From NCBI GenBank assembly GCA_964519805.1, contig CAZFKN010000053.1:1-21008 (forward strand): DNA of 21,008 nt, in the 5' to 3' direction. Shown here piece after piece: positions 14,679-21,008 of this stretch (positions are counted from its first letter, which is position 1; every line of letters begins with the position of its first letter). This DNA comes from DASQPE01 sp964519805 (GTDB lineage: Bacteria > Gemmatimonadota > Gemmatimonadetes > Gemmatimonadales > GWC2-71-9). The notes beneath the pieces are model-generated. The model had not been told where the DNA came from. It did no database searches and was given only the letters and a program-made list of their open reading frames with translations. A program made the translations under genes and the position numbers.

Positions 14679-16258
14679 CGCCGGCCTTCCTTCTTCAGCG
14701 AGGTCCGGTGGCGAGTCTCGCTGCCGTGGTACTGGTCACGCTGGCGGCGGCCGAGCGAGTCGCCCCGGCGCCGGTCAAACGCCCGGTCGTCGTCGCCTCA
14801 AAACCGTTCGGCGAGTCGTATCTGCTGGCCGAGATGTTCGCGCAGCTGCTCGAGGCGCGCGGCTTCAATGTGGAGCGGCGGCCCGGACTCGGTGCCACGG
14901 AGCTGGCGTTCCAGGCGCTCCGCACCGGCGCGATCGACGTTTACCCCGAGTACACCGGTACCGGCCTCACCGCGATCCTGCACGAGCAGCCCATCGCCGA
15001 TCCGCGGGACGCCTTCGCCCATGTAGCGGCCGAGTTCGCGCGCCGCTGGGACATCCGCTGGCTGCCGCCGCTTGGCTTCGAGAACACCTACGCCATCGCC
15101 GTTCGCCGGGAGACGGCCGACCGTCTCGGCCTCCGCACCCTCTCCGACCTGGCGCGCGCGGCCCCGGGCCTCACCGCCGGTCTCACACCCGATTTCATCG
15201 GACGTCCCGATGGCCTCCCGGGCATCGGCCACGCATACGGAATCGCCTTCAAGGCGGTTCGTGCCCTCGTGCCGGCGGTGAAGTACCAGGCGCTCGCGGC
15301 CGGCGAGGTCGACGTGATCGACGGCTACGCCACGGACGGCTTCATCGTGAAGTACGACCTCGTGGTCCTGGCGGACGATCGCCGCTTTTTCCCGCCCTAC
15401 CAGGCCGCGGCGCTCGTGGGAGCACGACTGCCGCGGGAGGCGCCCGGCGCCGTCCTGGCACTTGAGGAGCTGAGCGGGCGGCTCACCGAGACAACCATGC
15501 GACAACTGAACCGACGCGTGGAGGTGGACAATGAGCCGATCGCCGGAGTCGCGGGTGACGCATTGCGCGCACTGGGTCTCGGGCCTGGATCAGCGGGCGC
15601 CGGCGGCGCGCACGCCGAGCCTTCGCGACGCGAGCCGCTCGGCGCGTATCTCGTGGCGCAGGCGCCGATGGTCGCCCGCCTGACGCTCCGCCACCTGGTC
15701 CTGGTCGCGGTGTCGCTCCTCGCGGCGGTCCTAGTCGCGGCACCGCTCGGCCTGCTGCTCGAGCGCACGGAACGGGTCGCCGAGTCCACGATACGGGCCG
15801 TGGGTCTGCTCCAAACGATTCCCGGCATCGCCCTGCTGGCGTTCATGATCCCGCTGCTCGGCATCGGCGTCGTGCCGGCGCTGGTGGCGCTCTTTCTTTA
15901 CTCGCTATATCCGATTCTCCGGAACACCTACACCGGGGTCCGCAACGCGGATCCGGACGCGGTGAGTGCCGCGGTCGCCATCGGAATGACGCCGGGACAG
16001 GTGCTGCGGTACGTGCGGCTGCCACTGGCTGCCCCGGTGATCATGGCAGGAATCCGGACGGCCGCGGTCATCAACGTCGGCACGGCCACCCTCGCGGCTT
16101 TCATTGGCGCCGGCGGCCTGGGTGATCCGATCGTCGCGGGACTCTCCCTGTCGGACACGCGGATGATCCTGTCCGGCGCGATCCCCGCGGCAGGGCTGGC
16201 GCTGGTTGTGGATGCGGGGCTGGGGCTGCTGGAAACGAAGGTGAGAAGCGAGATGTAA
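14675..16258 (+). CDS. fused substrate-binding protein and permease of an osmoprotectant-type ABC importer
   Basis: A 527-residue fusion. Residues about 10-26 form an export signal or signal anchor. About 36-300 are a periplasmic substrate-binding domain of the glycine betaine/choline/ergothioneine class, with VVVASKPFGESYLLAEM, GATELAFQALRTGAIDVYPE, YTGTGLTAIL and IDGYATDG. A linker leads to a MetI/OpuCB-like permease domain (about 330-525) with five predicted transmembrane helices and the coupling motif AVAIGMTPGQVLRYVRLPLAAP (split across two stretches). The binding-protein-first order is opposite to the better known permease-first fusions. Five helices place the permease N-terminus outside, which suits a periplasmic domain joined in front. 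The GTG start at 14675 overlaps the ATPase stop (GTGA). The ligand is not determined by sequence. The final codons form one arm of the hairpin at 16241-16273. Confidence 0.88.
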   Translation: MTPAFLLQRGPVASLAAVVLVTLAAAERVAPAPVKRPVVVASKPFGESYLLAEMFAQLLEARGFNVERRPGLGATELAFQALRTGAIDVYPEYTGTGLTAILHEQPIADPRDAFAHVAAEFARRWDIRWLPPLGFENTYAIAVRRETADRLGLRTLSDLARAAPGLTAGLTPDFIGRPDGLPGIGHAYGIAFKAVRALVPAVKYQALAAGEVDVIDGYATDGFIVKYDLVVLADDRRFFPPYQAAALVGARLPREAPGAVLALEELSGRLTETTMRQLNRRVEVDNEPIAGVAGDALRALGLGPGSAGAGGAHAEPSRREPLGAYLVAQAPMVARLTLRHLVLVAVSLLAAVLVAAPLGLLLERTERVAESTIRAVGLLQTIPGIALLAFMIPLLGIGVVPALVALFLYSLYPILRNTYTGVRNADPDAVSAAVAIGMTPGQVLRYVRLPLAAPVIMAGIRTAAVINVGTATLAAFIGAGGLGDPIVAGLSLSDTRMILSGAIPAAGLALVVDAGLGLLETKVRSEM

Positions 16259-16273
16259 CGTCTCGCCTCTCAC
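16241..16273. terminator. hairpin between convergent transporter and MATE genes, repeat-related
   Basis: GTGAGAAGCGAGAT (16241-16254) pairs with GTCTCGCCTCTCAC (16260-16273) around the five-base loop GTAAC: 12 Watson-Crick pairs, one G-T wobble and one mismatch. TTCTTC follows on the + strand. The left arm includes the last codons and stop of the fused transporter. It is well placed to end transcription from both sides. Confidence 0.6.
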
Positions 16274-16286
16274 TTCTTCACTGCAG

Positions 16287-17702
16287 CTACGCCACTTCCA
16301 TCTCGCCCGTGTGGTCGATCACCACCCGCCGGATCTCCCGACGGAAGCGTGCGCGGGTCCGGAGCAGGAGCAGCACCGCGACCGCGGCCAGACCCACCAC
16401 GAGACCCCACCACAACCCCGCAGGACCCAGCGGCGTCCGGAAGCCGAGCCACAGACTCACCGGAAAGCCCAGCAGCCAGAACCCCAGAACGGCGATCACA
16501 AACGGCGCGCGCGTGTCGGCGAGCCCCCGCAGGATGCCGATCGAGACGACCTGGGTCCCGTCGAATATTTGAAACGCCCCCGCAATCGGCAGCAGGGTTG
16601 CGGCCAGTGCGATGACCGCGGCGTCCTCCGAGTAGACTCGGGCGATCGCCTCGGGCAGCAGGAGGAACAGGAGCGCCATCATGGCCATGAACGTGACGCC
16701 GGTGGCAAGCGCGGCCCCCGCGGAGCGGCGCGCACCGTCCGCGTCTCCCCGCCCGACCGCGTGCCCCACGAGCACCGTCGCCGCGGCGGAGATCCCGAGC
16801 GGCACCATGAAGGTCAGCGACGCGACATTGATGGCGATCTGGTGGGCGGCCACCGCGACCGTCCCAATGCGTCCCATGAGGAGCAGCACCGTCCCGAAGA
16901 CCCCCCACTCCAGCGCGTACTGCAGCCCGATCGGCACGCCGAGCACCAGCATCCGAACGAACGGGCGCCACTCGGCAACCTCCGGCCGGAGCGGAAACAG
17001 GCGATGCTTGAGCGCCGACCACGAAAGCGCCAGCAGCAGCGCCGCCATCACCCAGCGGCTCGTCGTGGTCGCCCAGGCGGAGCCGGGCACGCCCATCGCC
17101 GGTGCGCCCAGGTGGCCGAAGATCAGCACCCAGTCGAGGAACGCGTTGAGCAGGTTCGAAATGACGATGGCGAGCACGATCGGCCGCATCCGTCCCATCG
17201 CCTGCAGCGACTGGCGGAACACGACGAAGGCGAAGAATGGGAACACGCCGGGGATCATGATCCGCGCGAAGAGCGCCGCGTCGGGAATCACCGCTGCCGG
17301 CTCGCCGATCCAGGCCAGGAAACGCCGGGCAGTGAGCAGCAACAGGCACGTGGGGATGCTCAAGCCCACGGCAAGGACGAGCCCCCGTTGCACGGCGCGG
17401 GCGATGGCCCGCTCGTCCCCCGCACCCACCGCCTGGGCCACGAGCGGGTCGAGCGCCATGAGCACGCCCATGCCGAACACAGAGAGACCGAAGAAGTAGA
17501 GGTTCCCGATCGCTACGCTTGCCAGCGCAGTGGGCGAGACGTGGCCCACCATGATGGAGTCCACGACCCCCATCGCCATGAGCCCCACCTGCACGACGAC
17601 CACGGGCAGAGCCAGCCGGAACAAGTCCGCCAATTCACCCCGCGTCGGCAGGCGTCCCCGGATCGAGATCGGCTTGTACGGCTGGGAGTGCACGGGCGTC
17701 AT
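16287..17702 (-). CDS. MATE family multidrug/toxin efflux protein
   Basis: A 471-residue inner-membrane antiporter of the MATE family (NorM-like), expected to export cationic compounds using Na+ or H+ gradients. About twelve hydrophobic segments are visible in two related halves. Half 1 carries LALPVVVVQVGLMAMGVVD, IMVGHVSPTALASVAIGN and GVLMALDPLVAQAVGAGD; half 2 carries LVLGVPIGLQYALEW, GTVAVAAHQIAINVAS and VPLGISAAATVLVGHAVGRGD. The C-terminus is basic and then acidic (RREIRRVVIDHTGEMEVA). The length is usual. The ATG at 17702 has AGGA about ten bases upstream. The gene converges on the osmoprotectant-type operon and is divergent from the small membrane protein; no functional link to either is evident. 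Confidence 0.95.
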   Translation of the reverse strand: MTPVHSQPYKPISIRGRLPTRGELADLFRLALPVVVVQVGLMAMGVVDSIMVGHVSPTALASVAIGNLYFFGLSVFGMGVLMALDPLVAQAVGAGDERAIARAVQRGLVLAVGLSIPTCLLLLTARRFLAWIGEPAAVIPDAALFARIMIPGVFPFFAFVVFRQSLQAMGRMRPIVLAIVISNLLNAFLDWVLIFGHLGAPAMGVPGSAWATTTSRWVMAALLLALSWSALKHRLFPLRPEVAEWRPFVRMLVLGVPIGLQYALEWGVFGTVLLLMGRIGTVAVAAHQIAINVASLTFMVPLGISAAATVLVGHAVGRGDADGARRSAGAALATGVTFMAMMALLFLLLPEAIARVYSEDAAVIALAATLLPIAGAFQIFDGTQVVSIGILRGLADTRAPFVIAVLGFWLLGFPVSLWLGFRTPLGPAGLWWGLVVGLAAVAVLLLLRTRARFRREIRRVVIDHTGEMEVA

Positions 17703-17786
17703 CGCAGCTATGTCCTAGGGTCAAGGCACGAGGCGCGAAAGCTAATCACCGGTTGCCAAGCGGGGGTGGCGGGTGAGTCGACGGTG

Positions 17787-17799
17787 GCATGGCCCATGC
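17787..17799. promoter_or_regulatory. palindrome in the MATE/small-protein divergent gap
   Basis: GCATGG and CCATGC flank a single C, giving a 13-base near-perfect palindrome in a 148-base gap. Two copies of CTAATCAC (17742-17749 and 17823-17830) lie on either side. A repressor site is possible; no promoter hexamers stand out. Confidence 0.25.
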
Positions 17800-17850
17800 A
17801 CGCCGGGACGGCCGGCAAGCCACTAATCACGCTCACCCCGGAGAACGACG

Positions 17851-18225
17851 ATGCTTCGACGCTGGTCCTGCTCCGTCGCGATCTTGGTCATTGCAACAGT
17901 GGTCTCGCGTCCCGCGGCGGCTCAGAGCCCCGCCCCGGGCCCTGTGGCCCCAACGGCGACGGCAATCGCCACACCACCCGCCGCCCCGGCTTCCTACGCT
18001 CCCACACTCGCCGCCACTCGTTTCGGCGTTTCCGCCGAGGATGAGGCGCCTGTTGCCGTCAATGCGTCGGCTGCGCGCATGGGCCGGCGCGAGGGTCGCG
18101 TGTTCGCGCTGGTGGGTGGCGCGGCCGTGATTGCGGGCATTCTGATCGGGGGAGACGCAGGCACTGTCATCGCTATCGGGGGAGCGGGCCTCGGGCTGTA
18201 CGGCCTCTACATCTGGCAGCGCTAG
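17851..18225 (+). CDS. small exported or membrane protein of unknown function
   Basis: A 124-residue protein that I do not recognise. Residues 1-25 (MLRRWSCSVAILVIATVV then SRPAAAQ) form a signal peptide with a likely cleavage site after AAA. A Pro/Ala/Thr-rich segment of about 40 residues follows, then a charged stretch AARMGRREGR and two closely spaced glycine-rich hydrophobic helices (VFALVGGAAVIAGILIGG and TVIAIGGAGLGLYGLYIW), ending in QR. This would leave a small hairpin in the inner membrane. The ATG at 17851 has GGAGAA about eight bases upstream. It stands alone between divergent and convergent neighbours. The composition is like its surroundings and there is no sign of transfer. Confidence 0.7.
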   Translation: MLRRWSCSVAILVIATVVSRPAAAQSPAPGPVAPTATAIATPPAAPASYAPTLAATRFGVSAEDEAPVAVNASAARMGRREGRVFALVGGAAVIAGILIGGDAGTVIAIGGAGLGLYGLYIWQR

Positions 18226-18232
18226 GCAGCGT

Positions 18233-18730
18233 CTAGGAAGGTCCCAGCAGTCGCTTCAGGGCGACGATCGCGGACTCGGCATCGGGAACCGCGATCGCCT
18301 CGCCGCGGTGGAGCGAGCGTAGAAAAACGGTGGTTTCAGGGGCGGGTGCCACCAGCACGAGCGGCTTCCCTACCCTCAGCGCAAGCGCCGCCTCCGAGGC
18401 GGTTCCCGCGCTCATTCCGCAGCAAACCAGTGCATCGCTCGCCAGCACGACCAGGTTGTTGCGCGCCTCGCCCAGGCCGGTGGGGATGACGACCTCGACG
18501 GCGGGCGAGGCGCCGTCGGCATCCCGCCCGGGGAGCAGGCCCACCGTCAGTCCGCCCGCGTCGCGGGCACCGCGGCTTGCGGCATCCATCACGCCCAGGT
18601 TCCAGCCGCCCGTGAGCGTTACCCAGCCCGCCGCCGCCACGAGCTCGCCCACGCGTCGCGCGGCGTCGCGGTCGAGCGCGGTGGCACCCTCGCCCGGGCC
18701 GATCACCGCGACCACGATGCGACGGGTCAC
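18233..18730 (-). CDS. SLOG/TIGR00725-like Rossmann-fold protein
   Basis: A 165-residue protein of the LOG/DprA-related SLOG superfamily, closest in style to TIGR00725. It opens with VVAVIGPGE, followed by TLTGGWNLGVMDAASRGA (with the conserved glycines), AGGLTVGLLPG, EARNNLVVLASDALV and SAGTASEAALALRVGKP. The SAGTASE segment (107-113) occupies the place of the PGGxGTxxE loop and keeps Gly109, Thr110 and Glu113. Nucleotide or nucleotide-derived ligand binding is likely from the fold; no reaction can be assigned. The start is the GTG at 18730, overlapping the TGA of the upstream oxidoreductase as GTGA, so translation is coupled. It converges with the small membrane protein gene, seven bases away. 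Confidence 0.83.
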   Translation of the reverse strand: MTRRIVVAVIGPGEGATALDRDAARRVGELVAAAGWVTLTGGWNLGVMDAASRGARDAGGLTVGLLPGRDADGASPAVEVVIPTGLGEARNNLVVLASDALVCCGMSAGTASEAALALRVGKPLVLVAPAPETTVFLRSLHRGEAIAVPDAESAIVALKRLLGPS

Positions 18731-20337
18731 CCCATGTCGCGCAGCATCACCATCGCGGCGTTGCGGCCGTTGACCGCGATCACGCTGCCGCCGGGATGGG
18801 TGCACGCTCCGCAGAGGTACACGCCCCGCATCGGTGTGCGGGCCGTGAGCCGCCGCTCCCACATGTACTGCGGAAGAATCTCCCCCTGAAAGATGTGCCC
18901 GCCGGAGAGGCCCACCCGCTGCTCGATGTCCGGGGGCCCGAGCACCTGCGTATCGAGGATCGCGCCCGGCAGGTTCGACGTGAATCGCGCAATCGATTCG
19001 ACCACCCGCCCACCCACTTCCGCGCGACGGGTCTCCCACGTGCCCTCGCGGAACCGGTTGGGGACGTACTGCGAAAAGACGGTGAGCGTATGGACGCCCG
19101 GCCGGCTCACGCTCGGGTCGTACGCGGTCTGGAGATACAACTCCGTCCACAAGCGCGCCGGGAGGTCGCCGGCCTGCGCCGTGCGATGGTGGGCCTTCCA
19201 CTCGGCCTTGGTGAGCGGCGTGTTGACCTGCCCCGTGTGGTGCGGCTCGAAGGTGCCCGGTCGGGCGGTGAAGTTGGGCAGCTCGCGGAGCGTCATGTTC
19301 ACCTTGACCGTGACGCCTTCAATCGGGATCTCCTGCACGCGCGCACGCCAGGCCGGATCGGCCGCACCATCCAGGAGCCGGAGCGTGACCCTCGGATCGG
19401 CGTTGGACACGACCTGGGGCGCGGTGATGCAGGTGCCGTCGGCCAGCTCGACGCCTTCGCCCGGGAGAATCCTGCCTACCGGGACGCCCGCCGCGACCAC
19501 GGCACCCGCCTCACGCGCGATGTCGCACAGAATGAACGAGACCATGCCCATGCCGCCGACCACGTAGCCCCAGGTGCCGGGCATGCCGTCCATCCGCCCC
19601 GACCCGTGGTGATAGTAGACCGACGCCGTGCCCGGGTCGTGGGGGCTGGCGTTGGTTCCTATCACGCCCTGGCCCAGGTATGCCATCTGGAGCCGCTCAT
19701 CCCTCAGGTAGCGCTCCACGTACTCGACCATCGACCAATCGAAGAGCAGCGCCCGGGCCTCCTCGTCGCCGGCGAGCCGCAGCTCGATCGCCTCGCGCCG
19801 GGGCGCAGGGTCGAGCCAAAGGTCGTCGTCTCCCTCTGGGCGAAGCGCGTCCCGCAGTCGCCGCTTGACGTCTACCATCCGCTGCCAGCCGCCGAAGTCG
19901 CCGGGCGCGAAGCGCCGCACTTCCGCTTCGCAGCGGGCGTTGTCGGTCCAGAGCTGGATGCTCGACCCGTCCTCGAAGGGGACGAACATCCCGCCCACCG
20001 CAGGATGCCAACGAAAGCCGTGCCCCTTGAGGTCCAGCTCTGCCATTACGCGTGGGTGCAGCAGCCCGACGACGTAGGCGCAGGGCGAGAACCGCACACC
20101 GGGCCAGGTCTCCTCCAGCGTGCAGGCACCGCCGACGTTCTCGCGGGCCTCGAGCACGAGCACACGCTTCCCGGCACGGGCGAGGTACGCGGCGCAGGTG
20201 AGCCCGTTGTGGCCGGCCCCGACGACGATCGCGTCCCACCGGCGAGCGGCGAGCGCCGAGACGGGCTCGGGCAATCCGATGCGGCCGAGGACGGAGGCGG
20301 CGGAGACGGAGGCGAAGGACGGGGTGCGAGCGGGCAC
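18727..20337 (-). CDS. FAD-dependent oxidoreductase, PYROXD2/CrtI-like
   Basis: A 536-residue flavoprotein. The dinucleotide-binding fold starts at Asp35 with AIVVGAGHNGLTCAAYLARAG (GxGxxG, Gly40, Gly42, Gly45), then VLVLEARENVGGACTLEE, which includes the acidic ribose-binding position. The C-terminus GVYLCGACTHPGGSVIAVNGRNAA is typical of the phytoene desaturase/PYROXD2 group that uses bound FAD for desaturation or oxidation. No carotenoid synthesis genes are near, so a carotenoid role is not supported. The start is the GTG at 20337, with GGAG seven bases upstream; a TTG at 20415 has no Shine-Dalgarno sequence and lies upstream of a good -10 element. The SLOG gene is translationally coupled downstream. 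Confidence 0.88.
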   Translation of the reverse strand: MPARTPSFASVSAASVLGRIGLPEPVSALAARRWDAIVVGAGHNGLTCAAYLARAGKRVLVLEARENVGGACTLEETWPGVRFSPCAYVVGLLHPRVMAELDLKGHGFRWHPAVGGMFVPFEDGSSIQLWTDNARCEAEVRRFAPGDFGGWQRMVDVKRRLRDALRPEGDDDLWLDPAPRREAIELRLAGDEEARALLFDWSMVEYVERYLRDERLQMAYLGQGVIGTNASPHDPGTASVYYHHGSGRMDGMPGTWGYVVGGMGMVSFILCDIAREAGAVVAAGVPVGRILPGEGVELADGTCITAPQVVSNADPRVTLRLLDGAADPAWRARVQEIPIEGVTVKVNMTLRELPNFTARPGTFEPHHTGQVNTPLTKAEWKAHHRTAQAGDLPARLWTELYLQTAYDPSVSRPGVHTLTVFSQYVPNRFREGTWETRRAEVGGRVVESIARFTSNLPGAILDTQVLGPPDIEQRVGLSGGHIFQGEILPQYMWERRLTARTPMRGVYLCGACTHPGGSVIAVNGRNAAMVMLRDMG

Positions 20338-20380
20338 AGGAGGGCTCCGGAACGAGCGATTGGGCGCCGAAAGTCGGAGA

Positions 20381-20389
20381 AGTCTAACA
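20381..20389 (-). promoter_or_regulatory. candidate extended -10 promoter of the oxidoreductase gene
   Basis: On the - strand TGTTAGACT matches the extended -10 form TGnTATAAT in four of six hexamer bases plus the TG. It lies about 43 bases before the GTG at 20337, giving a sensible leader. No clear -35 is seen, as is usual for extended -10 promoters. Confidence 0.35.
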
Positions 20390-20524
20390 GCGCAATGCGC
20401 TTCGTGATGCTGCAAATCGCGGGGCCGGGGGTGGCCGGTTTAGACACCGGTGAAGGGTTCAAGGCCCGGTCCGGCCTGTCTGAGAATCGATCACTTGTTC
20501 AGCGGCAGCGGTGGAGCGGTTACA

Positions 20525-20552
20525 ACTGCAAGTGCAAACTGGTAGTTGCAGT
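20525..20552. repeat. inverted repeat in the 356-base gap before the final gene
   Basis: ACTGCAA (20525-20531) and TTGCAGT (20546-20552) form a perfect inverted repeat with a 14-base loop. TTGCAGTC recurs at 20617-20624. The gap 20338-20693 otherwise holds the oxidoreductase promoter candidate and no supported gene; it is more AT-rich than its surroundings. Confidence 0.4.
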
Positions 20553-20693
20553 CGTGCCGTCAGTCCGACTTGAATCCATCTAGGCTATGTCTCGAAATGC
20601 GATGAAACGCAATAGCTTGCAGTCCACGACAGCACGAAAATCGCAGTATCTGAGGAAGGTCAGCGCGGGCCGGCCGCGCCACCGGAGCTCCGT

Positions 20694-21008
20694 ATGTACC
20701 GTATCGAACTCGAACCCGGCGATGTCGGGGTATATCGCAGCGTCGAGGAGATCGCGACCGCCATCAAGAGCGGCGTGATCACCACGCGCGCGCGCATCTA
20801 CCACCAGGCCAGCGACAAGTGGCTGCCGATCGAGTTCCACCCGCACTACAAGCAGGCGCTCGAGATCGTGGCCGGCGGCGGTAAGAGCGCCGCCTCCAGC
20901 CACTCCACGTCCGGGCCCGCCGTCACCTCCGCGACACCCTCGGGTCCCCGACCCTCCGTCAAGCTGGCGCATTCCCAACCGGAACCGGTCCCCGAGCCGA
21001 AGCCGGTC
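20694..21008 (+). CDS. GYF_2/DUF4339-like domain protein, 3' end outside window
   Basis: A partial gene of 105 codons running off the right edge, so no stop is seen. Residues 1-57 read MYRIELEPGDVGVYRSVEEI, then an I/A-rich helix, SGVITTRARIYHQASDKWLPIEF and HPHYKQALEIV. This is the layout of GYF_2/DUF4339-like units, small domains that bind peptides and often begin membrane or zinc-ribbon proteins. After residue 62 the sequence becomes Ser/Thr/Pro-rich and Pro-Glu-rich, a likely linker to a domain beyond the window. The ATG at 20694 has GGAG six bases upstream. Codon use is like the other genes here. The assignment of the domain is from pattern resemblance. Confidence 0.68.
   Translation, partial: MYRIELEPGDVGVYRSVEEIATAIKSGVITTRARIYHQASDKWLPIEFHPHYKQALEIVAGGGKSAASSHSTSGPAVTSATPSGPRPSVKLAHSQPEPVPEPKPV

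Noticed and set aside
16311..18044. 577-codon open frame on the + strand opposite the MATE gene
   Set aside because: It is extremely His/Arg/Gln-rich with no recognisable fold, lies antisense to a clear 12-helix transporter, and runs through the intergenic gap into the small protein gene.
20338..20415. TTG start adding 26 residues to the FAD oxidoreductase
   Set aside because: There is no ribosome-binding site, the added residues are not part of the FAD fold, and a candidate -10 element lies within this stretch.
18796..20583. 595-codon open frame on the + strand opposite the FAD oxidoreductase
   Set aside because: It mirrors a well supported flavoprotein gene, has Arg/His/Pro-rich composition with no domain motif, and is the antisense shadow expected in very GC-rich coding DNA.

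Overview
The window is a strongly GC-rich bacterial chromosome segment. It holds a two-domain Ser/Thr kinase with a FlgO-like domain and TPRs, a zinc-ribbon kinase, a DUF3568-like lipoprotein and a PYROXD2/CrtI-like oxidoreductase. This mix, with very GC-rich codon use and many GTG or TTG starts and stop/start overlaps, suggests Gemmatimonadota or a related soil lineage; that assignment is inferred from gene style only. No rRNA, tRNA, CRISPR array, phage gene or transposase was seen.

Left part (1-4426): an oligopeptidase B with an intact catalytic triad on the + strand is followed by a - strand pair, an AraC-type regulator and a SnoaL-like protein. Between the SnoaL-like gene and the peptidase lies a short broken remnant resembling the N-terminal membrane segment of spermidine-synthase-like proteins. 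A LOG-family protein diverges from the regulator across an 88-base gap carrying a perfect inverted repeat.

Middle part (4631-10062, + strand): a secreted beta-barrel-like protein; an uncharacterised 293-residue protein coupled by a GTGA overlap to fumarylacetoacetase, the last step of tyrosine/homogentisate breakdown; then a membrane-anchored small protein coupled by an ATGA overlap to a Ser/Thr kinase with a zinc ribbon, two membrane segments and a helical tail.

Kinase part (10110-12832, - strand): a 751-residue Ser/Thr kinase with FlgO-like and TPR regions, then a small lipoprotein. This block converges on the preceding kinase.

Right part (12955-21008): a zinc alcohol dehydrogenase, an ABC ATPase and a fused substrate-binding/permease protein are overlapped gene to gene and form an osmoprotectant-type import operon. 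It converges on a MATE exporter through a strong hairpin. After a small membrane protein come an FAD oxidoreductase and a SLOG-fold protein (- strand, GTGA overlap). The window ends inside a + strand gene with a GYF_2/DUF4339-like start.

The least expected items are the substrate-binding-first transporter fusion with its dehydrogenase partner, the unknown protein tied to fumarylacetoacetase, the altered catalytic motif in the LOG protein, the broken remnant at 2350-2499, and a heptad/hairpin repeat at the 3' ends of two unrelated genes. No clearly new multi-gene defence or signalling system was found.
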